A model generated the notes under the pieces. It did not search any database. It was not told the DNA's origin and saw nothing but the letters and a program-made list of their open reading frames with translations. A program made the translations under genes and the position numbers. Of a DNA stretch of 64,000 bases, positions 1 through 12,027 are shown one piece after another. The DNA is from Nemertoderma westbladi (taxonomy: Eukaryota; Xenacoelomorpha; Nemertodermatida; Nemertodermatidae). How positions within the stretch are numbered: the stretch's first letter is position 1; each line of letters opens with the position of its first letter. The stretch spans positions 62,001 to 126,000 of the forward strand of contig JAUCBJ010004350.1 of assembly GCA_032718475.1 (NCBI GenBank), read 5' to 3'.

Positions 1-165
1 GATGTCACTACGCAGTGCTCTTATAATTTCTTGTATTGGTTTCTATGGAGTGAGAATGATTTTAGATTCATTCATTTCACACGAGGCATATATCAATTGA
101 AAGCGGAGAGTCTCGCGTCTTTTGACACTACAATTAATTAAATACATGGTGATGAACATTGATAA
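1..165. repeat. Left arm of outer foldback element
   Basis: Positions about 9-165 are the inverted counterpart of 7814-7980. Shared blocks include GCAGTGCTCT, CAATTGAAAGCGGAGAGTCT and CACTACAATTA. GATGTCA occurs at 1-7 outside the left arm and again at 7981-7987 outside the right arm, a likely target duplication whose remaining bases are cut by the window edge. The hAT element at 566-7813 split this element at the inner end of its right arm. Seen in the sequence; the superfamily is not known. Confidence 0.7.
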
Positions 166-565
166 AAAAAATTAATTCACAATTATAGATTGCTGCAGAG
201 TAGATTATAGATAGAGGGAATTATAGATTGGCAGATTGCCTGACCGGTATGCAAGTAGTACTGAACCACTCAGCCCTATCCACCTATTACATTGCAGTAC
301 CAGTATCTGAGTATTGCTGTATTGTGTCATTAAGTTGAGTAAACCTACCGCTGTTCCACTCTTACACTACCGGTCACCGGTAGGCCTACACATTTCAAAT
401 TAATGAACTTAAGTTCATTAATCCAAGCGACAATACAGCAATAGGCCTACTCCGATACTGCAATGCAATTGGTGGATAAGGCAGAGTTGGTGAGTACTTG
501 CATACGGGATCAGGCAATCTTAACCAAGTTTGCAAAATTGCAAACAGTATTTTATTAATGTTCAT
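166..565. other. Interior of outer foldback element
   Basis: AT-rich non-coding stretch between the left arm and the hAT insertion site. I see no gene in it. ATGTTCAT at 558-565 is the left copy of the hAT target duplication. Confidence 0.5.
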
Positions 566-870
566 TAGGGATGTCCCGGAATTTCGTTCCGGCCGGAATA
601 GGGTAAATTCCGGCCGGAATTTTACCGGAATTACCAGGTTCCTAACTAGTGTGATAATTGCAATTAGTTTGTTAAATTATTATCAACATATATTTTTAAA
701 CATTATTCCAATTAGTTTAAGATACTTTTCAACACTTGTAAAAAGTATAGAAATAAAGTTTTCTCCGACCGTTAGAGCTAACATGCTCTAATGATAATGC
801 TATCTAACATGCTCTATTAAGGATACAAGGCAGAGATGCCTTCAAACCATTCGTGTCGAATCGAAAACTG

Positions 871-943
871 CCTTGGCTGACATGCAGGGATCGAACCCAC
901 GACCTCCAAATAGTTTGGAAATCAATGAACCAATACACCAAGG
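871..943 (-). repeat. tRNA-like sequence (SINE-type head)
   Basis: On the minus strand this 73-nt stretch has an A-box-like TGGTGTATTGG and a perfect B box GGTTCGATCCC, bounded by CCTTGG and CCAAGG. It is probably tRNA-derived. Acceptor and T arms do not pair in the normal register and the anticodon loop lacks U33, so I do not call a functional tRNA gene. Confidence 0.45.
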
Positions 944-1163
944 TGGAACCTAACTAACCTATGTAACAAAGGAAAATTCACAGCCACCCTGTTTATTACT
1001 ATGAATGCAGTCTTTAAAAAATTTCACATTTCATGGTTCCACCATCTGTTACACCACCTACTATAAATAGTATTCATATACAATTCACAATAACCTTCTT
1101 AATTTACATTAATTAATTAAACCCTTTGTCCTTCTGAAGATATTTTATGAAATGCATCATTAG

Positions 1164-1490
1164 GCCCGTGCTACACTGGTCAGAATGTCAAAATGAATGC
1201 CTCATTGCTCCATAGGTAACACAAGTCATAAGTCATTTGATAAAAAATATAAGATACGTCTCACATTTACTGCATATTTATACCCAAAGTAACCAATCAC
1301 AGACCTCTTGCCGGATATAACACATGAGTCATATGTCAACAGATGGAACATGGAACATATAATCACTTTCGACTCATAGGTCGTAACTTACGATTTACCA
1401 GTGGAGACGCTCCCATTGAAACCAATGCGTTCCATAATTTATTTGACTTATGAATGACTTACGACATAGACTTACCAGTGGAGCACGGGC
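1164..1490. mobile_element. MITE with 20-bp inverted ends
   Basis: It begins GCCCGTGCTACACTGGTCAG and ends with the inverted form of GCCCGTGCTCCACTGGTAAG (18 of 20 match). The 327-bp interior has no ORF but repeats AAGTCAT/ACTTACGA words in inverted order. It lies inside the left part of the hAT element. No clear target duplication. Confidence 0.65.
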
Positions 1491-1990
1491 TTTTAATTAG
1501 TGGTTTTCCAATTTGCTTATTACAATTTGCTTATAAAATTACGTTTTTTATATTGATTTTACATTATTTTACATTGAATTTAAATTATTTTACATTTATT
1601 TTATATTATTTTACTTTGAATTAATTATTAAATAATATGATAAGATTATGATTGGTATTGCCCAACGTAACATACTGTATAAGATTACCCCTAAAGAATT
1701 GCAGCTATTTTCATGGGGGTCCTTTATGTTACTTGGTTACAAATACAGGGACAATTACAATTATTACTCTAACCTAAAACTAATATAAAACGTTATTACA
1801 ATTATTCGTACAGGTCCTGCAAGTGGTCGTTAGTTCAGTCCTGCGTCGTAGGTGCTGCATAATATAGTAGTTTAATTTATATTTACAGCAAACCTATTTC
1901 ATAGCATATATCTATTTTGTCCCAGCAATAATTAAACTGTAAAATGTACTATTTATTGGCCTCGTTTATTGTTTTGGTTCGAATAGAGTC

Positions 1991-3126
1991 ATTCCATCCA
2001 AATTCAACAAATTTCAGAAATTCAGTGGCGCTCACCTCCTCAGATTTTGTTGAAATTAATTATACACAATGTTTATAGCGATATAAGAAAGGCCTGAAAT
2101 TTTTTAGCCAATCCGTACATCCAAACTTGAGATATTCCCCTGTGAAATACGATAAATTGTCAATTTTTGAAAGACTACATGTTATTAGTACCCCTGTGAA
2201 AATTTTCTGACAAATGGTTGATTGTCAAATTTTGTATATCTAGTGCCTAATATTTCAAACTTTCAGTCGTCAACAAAACAAATATCCAACCAATTTGCAG
2301 AGGCTCAAATGAAACGAGTAAAATTTCCCTATTTATGCATTTTTATTAATTTTGGAAGTTTTTGAGGTGCTATCATTCGCATCTGATTGCCAGTTGGTTG
2401 TTAGAAACATTTAAATCAATGTGATACAGTATTCAGGCAGCCATTTAAATATGTTCTTCACGGCAACAGCTTATCAGATTGAAGGTATTGATAATTTAAA
2501 TGGGCACTTTTTGAGTTTTTTGTTTAATTTTGTCAACTTTCACATGATACCAGTCAGCTCTGATAATATATTATAACTGGAAATTTTCGGAGATGTTACT
2601 TTAGCCTATGGCTAATATTCACACAAATTTATAGAAACCAACAGGACCTTGGTCTTGTGATATATGGAATAAGTTTAATTAAATTTTACCAAAAAATTAC
2701 TTTAATTTTTATCAATTATGACGCTCTGATAGGGTGTTGGCAATTAATAAATGTGCTATTATGTTCGTTGATGGATACTAATAATGACATTTAATGTTAG
2801 TTGGTCCAACAGATTATCAGAGCCGAGTTACAATTGGTGACTTTGTAAGGGTTGGTTTGCTTTATTAAGAGAGTTATAGTTACTCCCAAATAGAAAGCAA
2901 AATGCAATTCCCGTAAGTAACTGAGTAAACCAGTAATGGGTGTAGTAGTAATGAGTGTATACAAACTATAACCGATACCCTGCTAATTTAATATTGTAAT
3001 TAATAATAATAGGCCTAATTGTTACTAAGCTTTAATTGCATTATATAATTTTGTGTTTGGCAATATTAATCTTAATACATAATAATGAATTCTTCTTAAT
3101 CTTCTTGATAACAAATTGCTAATGTT
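1991..3126. other. 5' non-coding part of the DDE element
   Basis: About 1.1 kb of AT-rich DNA between the left inverted repeat and the transposase start. It likely holds promoter and subterminal transposase-binding sites. I see no gene. Confidence 0.5.
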
Positions 3127-6100
3127 ATGGAAAGTACACTTGCAGGTGAGGCTGATGCTGCTTCTACTAGTTCGCGGGAGAGTTTGTTTTTGTGTTCAAT
3201 TGGAAAGGAACTAAACTCTAAATGCAAAAATGATGCTTACATTACCACTGGCTCTACAGTTTGGAAAGTTTGGCCAATAAAAGTGGATGAAGTGGAACTA
3301 CTTTCAAAGAGAACAGATATAAAGAAGGAGCTGCTGAAGACCATTTGTACTCACCATAATATTGAGTTTGGCTCTCTTTATTCATCCTTACAACGCAAAT
3401 GTTGTGACCCATTTCAAAAGCACGTTAAACCAGTTAAGACAGGCCTTGCAATTATTACTGAAGATATGGCCAATAGTGATCAAGGTAAAACATTAAATGT
3501 AGTTGAAGGGAAGAAAGTTTGTCCACGTTGCTGTTCAGAATTAAAGTCCAGTATATCAAAAAAGCTGATTGTGCATCTCCCTAAGAAGAAGACACTTAAA
3601 AGGAAGTCTGCAGCCCCAGCTTTACTCATCCAGGAAGAGTGTGATTCTATGCCAGAAACCGTTGAGAGCAGTTCCCAATCTGAGTATGAACCAGATCCTA
3701 ACATTAACGAAGAACAACTGGAGCACTTAAATAAATCCTTTAAGCTTCTAGATCAGTCACCCCTGTGTATCAAAAAACGCACTTATTCTAGAATCAAAAG
3801 GAAAGTTAACAGAAAAGCAACCAAGGCTAAAGAGGCGATCATGGCTTGCGCATCTGCAGCGATTGGTTCTGAAATCACGGATAATATTGAGAGTGATAGT
3901 AGTGTTAACAGAGAGGATAAGTTAATGGCTGAAGCAATGTTCGATATAGTTACAGCAGTGAAGCATAAGATTTCCACAGCCACAAGTTATAATGAAAAGG
4001 TGGAATTATTGACATTGGCTCCCAAGCATTGGTCAATTAGCCATACAGCAGGTCAGTTTGGCACAACTATTTATCTTGCACAGGCGGCAAATAAATTAAG
4101 AAATGAGCGTGGAATTCTTGCTTCACGTGATCCCTACCTGCCACGAGGCTTAGTCATCAACGAGGAATTAAAGGGTACAGTGAAATTGTTTTACGAAAGA
4201 GATGATCTCAGTCGTTTGTGTCCGGGGAAAAAGGATTTTATAAGCGTGAAAACTGATCTTGGAAGAGTGCATTGCCAAAAGCGATTAGTACTATGTAATC
4301 TTCACGAAGCATATCAGCTATTTAAAGAGACAAATCCATTACTGAAGTTAGGATTCTCGACTTTCGCAACTTTAAGACCTACATACTGCATACTTGCTGG
4401 ATCTGCTGGTACACACAGTGTCTGTGTGTGTATCAAGCATCAGAACCCTAAACTGATGGTTGGCAGCTTAAGGATCCAAGGGCTTACATACAGGGACTTA
4501 CTGGAGAAAGCAGTCTGTTCCATGTCTGGCGATAAGTGTATGTTGGGAACATGTGAAATGTGCCCAGGTGAACTATCTGTACGTAGTTTCTTAGAAGAGT
4601 TAGTAACAGATTACCATGACAACGATATCACCTTCATGAAGTGGAGTTCAGGATCTGGTTCATCCGGTGATCGTGCAGTCCTTGGCAAACATAATAGTCC
4701 ATTAAGTGAATTCATTGATGAGTTGGTCAGCGACTTGATGAAACTTTTACCCCATCACTACATCGCCAAGTCTCAGTCAAGTTATTTGAAAGATTTGAAG
4801 GATGCTCTAAAGCCGAATGAAGCAATCATTTTGATGGATTTTGCTGAAAACTTCTCGTTTGTCATTCAAGATGAAATCCAATCTTATCATTGGTCTAATG
4901 ATCAAGCAACTCTGCATCCCATTGTAATATACTATCGAGAAGGTTCTAGCAATGAGCTAAAGGTTACAAGCTTCTGCATTATTTCGAATTCGATGGCTCA
5001 CTCTACATCTGCTGTGCATCTATTCGTAACAAAGATCACAGGCATAATCAAACAGGAATGGCCACAAGTTACACATTTGCACTACTTTACAGATGGCGCT
5101 GCAGGGCAATATAAAAACAGGTAAAATGTATATATTTTATATATTAACAATATAAAGCATTTAAATATGATTAATACCGGTAGTTATAAATATATAAATA
5201 TAATTATATAAGGGGCCTAATAAAATTAATAATAAAAATAGTAGGTACCTGTCTGGTTAGAGTAGAGATTAGGTCTGATTAGAGGTCTTATGTTATTATT
5301 TATTCGTGACAGGACAATTGCCCACAGACAATTGCCCCCCGGATAATTGCCCACAGACAATTGCCCCCCGGACAATTGCCCACAGACAATTGCCCCCAGA
5401 CAATTGCCCCCAGACAATTGCCCCCGGACAATTACCCCATGGACAATTGCCCCCCGGATAATTTCCACCGAGAAAAATTTCAAAATAAATAAACTAAACA
5501 TGAGTTAGCATATATAATTAGTTATGAAACAGGCATAGCCATATATAATTTGTTTTAAATTTGTAACAAGCTAGGAGCTTAATAGCTAGTAAGGAATGAC
5601 CTTATATATTGTGCAATTTTCCTCAGGGGAAATTTTCCTCGGGGCAATTGTCCGTGGGGCAATTTTCCTCACGGGGCAATTTTCCAGTGGGTAATTGTCA
5701 GTTCCTTATTTATTATACTTAATACAGTATATTTTTCATTATTTGATTTATAGGTTCAGCTTCTTAAACTTACATTACCACTTTCACGACTTCGGCCTAT
5801 ATGCTACCTGGCACTTCTTTGCCACCAGTCATGGCAAGAGCCCGTGTGATGGGATTGGCGGCACTGTGAAGCGAATAATCACTAGGATGAGTCTGCAGAG
5901 ACCTATAGAGGACCAAATAACTAATGCTGAGGAGATGTTTACTGCTGCTGATGTTAATATTACTGGGATAAGATTTATTTGGGTCGATGCCAAGGAAGTG
6001 GAGTCTGTGACCAAGGAGCAGGAAGTTCGGTTTGAGGATGCCTCAAAAATACCTGGGACAAGGTCGTATCACCGTTTTGATGTTCTTCCCAGTGGCAAAT

Positions 6101-6459
6101 TAGCTTGCCGAACAGTGTCAGATGGCGATGACAACCTTGCAACAGTGATAAACATTGTTCAAGGTATCACCAGGGAGTCCATCACGGATGAGGAACAGTC
6201 AACCTCAGGAAAGGAACCCAACTACAGCGTTGGTCAATGGGTACTTGTGTACTATGAGGAAGATCATTACCCAGGAGAGGTGCAGTACACGTCAAGTGAG
6301 GGGTACGTGTGTGTGAAAGTCATGGACAGGGCTGGTGGATACTACAGGTGGCCCGAGAAGGATGATATACATAGTTATCCCACTGATGACATCGTAAAAA
6401 CTCTCGAACCACCACTACCCGTTGGAACCAGAGGACAGTTCAAATTTTCGAACATTTAA
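3127..6459 (+). CDS. Transposase of a DDE-type DNA transposon (two exons, 899 aa)
   Basis: Exon 1 is 3127-5120 and exon 2 is 5754-6459. The 633-bp intron has donor AACAG|GTAAAA and acceptor TTTATAG|G, and the split AG/G codon gives Arg, so the join is in frame. The N-terminus has Cys/His clusters (CCDPFQKH near residue 98, CPRCC near 133) that look zinc-binding. A charged linker follows. The catalytic core has acidic candidates in ILMDFAENF (Asp571) and YFTDGAAGQYKN (Asp656); exon 2 opens with HFFATSHGKSPCDGIGG. The C-terminus carries a small domain starting near VGQWVLVYYEEDHYPGEV that resembles a Tudor/SH3-like fold. No internal stops, so it may be active or recently active. Family name is tentative; the protein would cut and join element ends in the nucleus. 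Confidence 0.75.
5121..5753 (+). repeat. Transposase intron with ACAATTGCCCCC inverted clusters
   Basis: About a dozen tandem GACAATTGCCC(C/A)C words at 5312-5470 face inverted GGGGCAATTTTCC words at 5612-5699. CAATTG is itself palindromic, so the transcript could fold into a long stem. A small satellite or foldback insert inside the transposase intron. Boundaries by eye. Confidence 0.6.
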
Positions 6460-7353
6460 GAAGAATTATGTAATATATAAATTCGCTACTTATATATAAT
6501 AAATACAGTACCCTGGTTATTCAAGTTTAATAGATTGTAGTTTGTTTTTTCTCTGCAAAGCTGTTGGTCCGTTTAATTGCAATAAATATCTATATTATGT
6601 ACTATAAAACATATTATTTCCTTCCTAGGCAATAACGTACTTTCAGATTGAAATTACATTGAATGAAAATATTCTTTTTTTTCAATTACTTGTCACGTTA
6701 AAGAACATTTTTAGATAATAACTTGATCCTGTTGGTGATTGAAAATTATCATACAATTGAACAATAGGTTGAATAAACATATTATCTACTTTTTGGGGAG
6801 ATATTTTTAGTCAGAGCTGATTTCTGACACTTCAAAGTTAGCAAAAAATCAAAATCGTATGCACTTATTTTTTCGATAGCACACCTCTGATAAGTTGTTG
6901 GCCCTTAATTCATTATTAAAACGTGTCATGGATAATGCACAATATAGTTAAGAAACATTTGAATTTCCAACAGACATGCAGAGATTTCTAAATGGTGTCA
7001 CAAAAATCAACAAAATTTGTATTTTTGGTGTAATTTCAATCGCGTATGTTAAGGCTCTGACTATCGGTTGTATGTTTATTGACTTATAGGATACAGCCTT
7101 ATTATAAGAGGTATCATTTATTAAAAAAGTATCACCCAACAAGTTGTCAGAGTACAAAATATTCAGGTTTTAAATTTCCAATATTTTTACAATTCAGAAA
7201 CTTGAACACCATGTAACTTGAGAATAAAAGGACCAAATGAGCTGAAATTATGGCTACCAGTTTTTAACCACATCATCATAACATGATTAAATTTTCAATG
7301 AATTCTGAGAGGGTGTGCGCCACCCCATTTGTTGAATTTGGCTGGAATAACCC
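6460..7353. other. 3' non-coding part of the DDE element
   Basis: AT-rich sequence between the transposase stop and the right inverted repeat. AATAAA at 6500-6505 is a plausible polyadenylation signal. No gene seen. Confidence 0.45.
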
Positions 7354-7821
7354 AATAACATGTCACTGTAACATGCTCCTTTTCATTAAAGACACCAGGA
7401 TATTGCACCAAATGACCTAATGACGCGAAACCATAGGTTTTTTAGGTGAGTCTAAATGCTAAAAACCTAACTTTTGGTCAAAGTTATAGATTTTAGAAAA
7501 AAAAATATATTGAATTCCTTGTAGTTCAATGCCGAAGTACCATCCCGTTCCCATAATAGGTCATAACGGCCCAGGCCAGTCTGAGTCTCCACTCTAACTA
7601 CCTTAATTTCCCCCAAGGTTCTGATTCATTTCATTAGCAACATTAGCTTTAGTAATTAAAAAAATTAAATTGTTTCACAAAAAATTATAAAGTTTCATGG
7701 GTTATTTAGTGTATTTCACTAATTATAGAAAATTCCGGTTCCGGCCGGAATATTCCGGCATGTTGAATTCCGGTTCCGGCCGGAATCAAAATATCGATTC
7801 CGGGACATCCCTAATGTTCAT

Positions 7822-7987
7822 GATCATAAATTTAAGTAATTGTAGTGTTAAAGACGCGCAAGACTCTCCGCTTTCAATTGATATAAGCCACGTGTGAAAT
7901 GATCGAGATTAAATGGTATTTGAATGGATCTAAAATCACCCTCCATAGAAAACAATATAAGAAATTATCAGAGCACTGCTGATGTCA
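7822..7987. repeat. Right arm of outer foldback element
   Basis: Inverted copy of 1-165; see that entry. The hAT target duplication at 7814-7821 falls on the inner edge of this arm. Confidence 0.7.
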
Positions 7988-7990
7988 AAT

Positions 7991-9318
7991 ATGTAGCAGC
8001 CAATCACAGCCGATTTTCACAATTGGCTTCCCACGCTTACTTATACCCGCCATTTCAACCGTTTCCTCGTGTTTTTACAAAAAAAACACCCGCACCACTC
8101 GATTCAGGGCACATTGTTACTCTCTTAATCAAGTTTTGACCTAGAAACCTTAACTATCTATTTTATTTTTAACTTCTTTTAAACTCTTTAATTTTTTTTT
8201 TTATACAATTTTATTATTAATGGAACTTTTATTCTAATAAAATATCTTTCATCTTGAACTTTTATTCTAAGAAAATAGAAAAAATGCTTTCGTCTTTAAC
8301 GCTCACTTGTATTTTTTATACATTTTTTTTAATATGGAACTTGTATTCATTCAATCTACTGATGAGCTCCCTAACACATTTAAATACGAGATGCTTTAGG
8401 CAATCCAATTACTATTTACAACAGAAATTTATTTAATTACCGGTACAAAAAGTTGCCTAATTGACATCAAATTTGCGATAACTTTGTTTCTTCAAATTCA
8501 AAATTGAATTTTTTAAAGAAAGATTAAGTGGTAGCTACTGGTGTGCTCAATGTACCTGAAACTTCCTAAAAAGAGAGGATAAAAAAATGATTTATTCTCG
8601 TAGATGTTGTTTTCTTTTAAAAAAATTCACTTTTTTTCCCCAAAAATGCAAAAAACGACTTTTGCCCAAAATCAGAATTAGCATTTATTCCTCGAAAATA
8701 CGGAAAAAAGTCTGACAAAAAATTGTTTCTTTTTTGTAAAAGAAACAGTTATAATACCATGAAATTTAACAATTTTCATTTTTTCTTCTCTTAATATCTA
8801 ATTGTTATTTTTCAATGGTTTTTTAATTACCGCACCGCAGGGGGAAACAAAATATAATTTGGATAATGTAATACAATTTAATACGATTTAATTTATTCTT
8901 ATCCGATCAGACATTTCTGAGAAAATTCACCACCCTTCTTGGAGTTGACAAAAAGACCAACACTAACCAACACGTTACAATGAGATAGTGATTCTGACAA
9001 TTCCAATGAAAGGATCACATGAAAGTGACTCGGGTGAATACCCCAAATCATTAAAAACAATGAACACAAAATGGAAACGCGTGGGGAAATGTGACAAGTA
9101 TTAAATTAACATTGGGAGCAGGTGCTCTTGTATGGAAGCCCCCGGGGAGAATGTCAAAACCGACTGTGTACTGTGAAGTGGGTTTCAATAAAACACAAAA
9201 GATCAAGTTAAGATGTACAGTTGAAAGTACGCATTAGCATAAATGACAAGCAATGTGAAATTAGACAACCAAAAGACTGCTGCGGTTTAGTTCATTCATG
9301 TGGCTCCCATTAACTCAC
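7991..9318. other. AT-rich stretch without recognised gene
   Basis: Homopolymer-rich AT sequence. I see no convincing exon on either strand. On the minus strand it would be intron of the gene whose first exons are at 9319-9793. Confidence 0.4.
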
Positions 9319-9793
9319 CTCGTAAATTATAATTCGAATGTCATCAGTTTGCGTTTCTGTTATAAATTTCATGATTTCCCGACAATGGGGAGATTTCCTT
9401 GTATAAAGATTCAACAAATATTGATCGCCAAACGCAGAAGCCCGTAAATGGTGTAATCCTGAAATCCCAAAATACAATATTTATAGGACTAAGACATCGA
9501 CATTCCATAGCCTAACTGTAAGTAATGTAATTACAGGAAATTGCCATGAGTTGGTTGTTGGCGGGGGGGGGGGGGGTAAAAATGTGTAGGCCCTACCACA
9601 AACCTTTTATGGCTTCCCCTGAGGAACTACGAAGTAATGTGCATAGGTCCTCAATATCAACATCAGTTGGTTTTATCTCAACCTCCACGGTTACGTCGTC
9701 GAGCGCAGAATGTATAGTAGTCCGTGTAGAAGGTTTAATAGCCTTTCTATCCACTGGGGAAGAATTACTATTGGTAATCCTTTTGCGTTTCAT
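9319..9793 (-). CDS. First two coding exons of a nuclear protein gene, URB1/NPA1-like (partial)
   Basis: Exon 1 runs 9793-9604 (63 codons plus 1 nt) and exon 2 runs 9458-9319. Exon 1 starts with MKRKR, has a basic nuclear-type beginning and ends AAAAG|GTTTGT. Exon 2 follows TTTGGGATTTCAG and ends ACGAG|GTGAGT, a strong donor. Phases match (1 nt plus 2 nt gives Gly) and the 110-residue join is open. The layout, a basic start, then DLCTLLRSS, GLHHL, and SPHCREI before an Ile-rich segment, resembles the N-terminus of URB1/NPA1, a nucleolar 60S ribosome-assembly factor. That is from memory of the family and tentative. The rest of the gene would lie to the left, beyond or behind the nested transposons of 1-7990. 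Confidence 0.5.
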
Positions 9794-10924
9794 TTTAACT
9801 TTTCAACATGCGGGAATTATTAATAAATAAAATAGTAGTTATGTTAAGTTACAGTGACACTGTCAGACTGTAGGGTACCGGAAGCCGTAGCCAGTAGGAC
9901 TCCCTCCCTACCGGTAAGTCTTATCAATAACGTTAAAAATCCGACAATAATAATTTTCCAATTTTATACAGAACACAGTCAGACAGAACTGGTCTCGTAC
10001 GCACTGTACAAGCTGAAAGGTACGCGGGTAGAATTTATTTGGGGATCATCCTTTATATATAGGCCTAGGCCTACTGGTATGGCAGCATGGTATAGTGGTA
10101 TAGGCCTACTACAGAACTATACATATATATAATATACGTACCGGAAGATATATACTATAGGCCTATACTGGTACTGGTATATATATACCGGTATATATAC
10201 CAATTGAGTGAAAGGAGCAGGTTACAGAGGCAGGCTTTTCTAACCAAAACAATAAACGGCCACTTTACCAATTGAGGAAAAGGAGAAGGTTACAGAGGCG
10301 GGCTTTTCTAACAAAAACAATAAACGATCACTTTACCAATTGAGGGAAACCGGACACCATACGCATACCTATGTTAGTAGTCACTCTATAACCAAACAAA
10401 TCTGGCAGTCAAGCAATAGGTAGTGGTACGCAGCTGTAGAATGACAATTAGAAACGGTTGAAAAGGACGGTCAGACGGTCCCCAAAGTAACAAGACCCAG
10501 GTACGCACCCGTATCGTATGAAACATAGGTTAGGAAGGTTACTGTAGGCACTGTATGTATAGTATAGCTGTATAGGCCTACCATACCGGTAATGAATTAT
10601 CATACTGATGTACTGCGGTATCTTCCATAGCTGCATAGCCCTAGCCAATAGCAAATAACCGGCCACACAGAGTGCAGAGAGATGGAGAGATAGGCCTAGC
10701 CGACAATGAAGTGAATTCCGCTTTGAATTTCCCGCCATTCACCATTCAGCCATTAGGAATTCAGGAATTGTATAATATTCAATTTGGCATTATTCCAGGG
10801 TGGCTTATAAAATGGTCTAGATACGGTAACACTAAAACATTAATTAGATGATAAAATATTTGTTTCCCATCCCATACGAGTATATAAATAGTAATGTAAG
10901 CAAGGTATCCTACACTGTACGGTA
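9794..10924. other. Intergenic region, possible 5' flank of the minus-strand gene
   Basis: No convincing gene. It holds many TAGGCCTA/ACCGGTA words, an AT palindrome around 10170-10200, and at 10205-10345 two copies of a ~64-bp repeat whose core (GGTTACAGA, TAACCAAAACAATAAACG) also occurs in repeats at 13490 and 19125. Confidence 0.45.
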
Positions 10925-11135
10925 GGACCTACACCCCTACTATTCAAGCAAACAAGCAAACAGTCGGCCGAAGCCGGAGGCTCCTCTTTCGATAGCTGCT
11001 ACCCGAGGGTAAGGGTGGGCGCTACTCCTATCCCAAGATTTGCGGATGAAAGGCTGCGTGGACCCTGGCGGGGCTGAACCTACAACCAATAGATTGCAGG
11101 CCCGGCGCTCAACCAACTGAGCTACCCCGCCTACT
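10925..11135 (-). repeat. tRNA-derived SINE
   Basis: On the minus strand the head reads GCGGGGTAGCTCAGTTGG (A box) and later GTAGGTTCAGCCC (degenerate B box), followed by an unrelated body rich in CCTACCC/GGAGCC. The anticodon stem does not pair, so this is a SINE and not a tRNA gene. Confidence 0.6.
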
Positions 11136-12027
11136 ACCCCCTACTATTATCTATAGGCTAACTTTCCAAAAAGTCTTTAAAAAAGTACAGTACCGCAGCT
11201 TTCAATTTTTTTTTGCATTTTTCATATATCTTCCATATTTCACTAACACTTTTTAAGATTTTATCCAACTATGGGTGGGGGGGGGGGGGGGGGGGGGGGG
11301 GAGGGTGTTATGCTAACATTGGAATACGCCGTACACTATTCTATATTACCCTTACTAACTACTGCATGTCACTTTATTAGGCTATACTACCAGTTACAAA
11401 GAACTGTAAGTAAATAAAATGTTACATTACCAGCCAATAATTTGAATCCGGTTACCCCTTGGGTTTTAATTTAATTATTTCCTGGAATTTTGTTATCGTT
11501 TATAACATACATAATACACCGTAAGCCTACAGAAACTCTCCCACTAATATGGCCTTGGTTACACTAAGTATTGAACTACGTCAATCTTTTGTAAATTAGT
11601 GTAGGCCTGCCCGCCTGGCGTACTTGTTCCATATATTAAAACGAAGGCTTAATTGCATCACATGTAGGCCTACTGTACTGTAGTAGTAGCAGTAGGCTTA
11701 TCATATGAAGTTTTCCGTTCAGTTAACGGCCCGGCCATAAACAAGATGATCGGTAACATAAAATAACAAGTAGGCCTATTCTGCTATTCTATTGTATTTT
11801 TTGTCCAAATAACATATGTTTCAGATCTAATGTACATGTTGTAATGTATGAGTCATATTAATTTTTACTTTTAATTTGTTTAAGAGTTTAACTGAAGAAT
11901 ATACGGAATTATTTAATTAATATATTTTCAATATTATAACCTTTCAACTAGGCCTATTATTGATCTGCTAACCCGTATTCAACAATATGGTTCCTGAAGT
12001 TTAACTCGGACATAGAGTATTGCAATA
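11136..12027. other. Upstream region of the TPM-domain gene
   Basis: No gene. It includes a 25-base poly-G run at 11277-11301. The promoter of the gene at 12028 should lie here, but I cannot pick out a TATA box or other element. Confidence 0.4.

Larger units (their letters stand above)
1986..7353 (+). mobile_element. Autonomous DDE-type DNA transposon, possibly Sola-like
   Basis: Ends are inverted repeats: GAGTCATTCCATCCAAATTC on the left against the inverse of GGGTTATTCCAGCCAAATTC on the right. Similarity continues through TGGCGC and CTCAGA. AATA stands directly outside both ends (1982-1985 and 7354-7357), a candidate 4-bp target duplication. It encloses one two-exon transposase gene (3127-6459). 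A 4-bp duplication and a zinc-binding N-terminus followed by a DDE-like core fit the Sola superfamily, but that name is an inference. It is inserted into the hAT element. Confidence 0.7.
566..7813. mobile_element. hAT-type DNA transposon, non-autonomous, with nested insertions
   Basis: The left end reads TAGGGATGTCCCGGAAT and the right end is its inverted copy, ATTCCGGGACATCCCTA. ATGTTCAT flanks it perfectly at 558-565 and 7814-7821, the 8-bp duplication typical of hAT elements. Subterminal DNA at 580-640 and 7730-7800 is rich in TTCCGGCCGGAA palindromes. Apart from two nested elements (1164-1490 and 1986-7353) only about 1.5 kb is its own DNA and it has no transposase ORF, so it is non-autonomous. 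Ends and duplication are seen; the superfamily is inferred from duplication length and the TAGGGATG end. Confidence 0.85.

Noticed and set aside
10925..11135. Functional tRNA gene on the minus strand
   Set aside because: A and B boxes are present but the anticodon stem does not pair; it is a SINE head.
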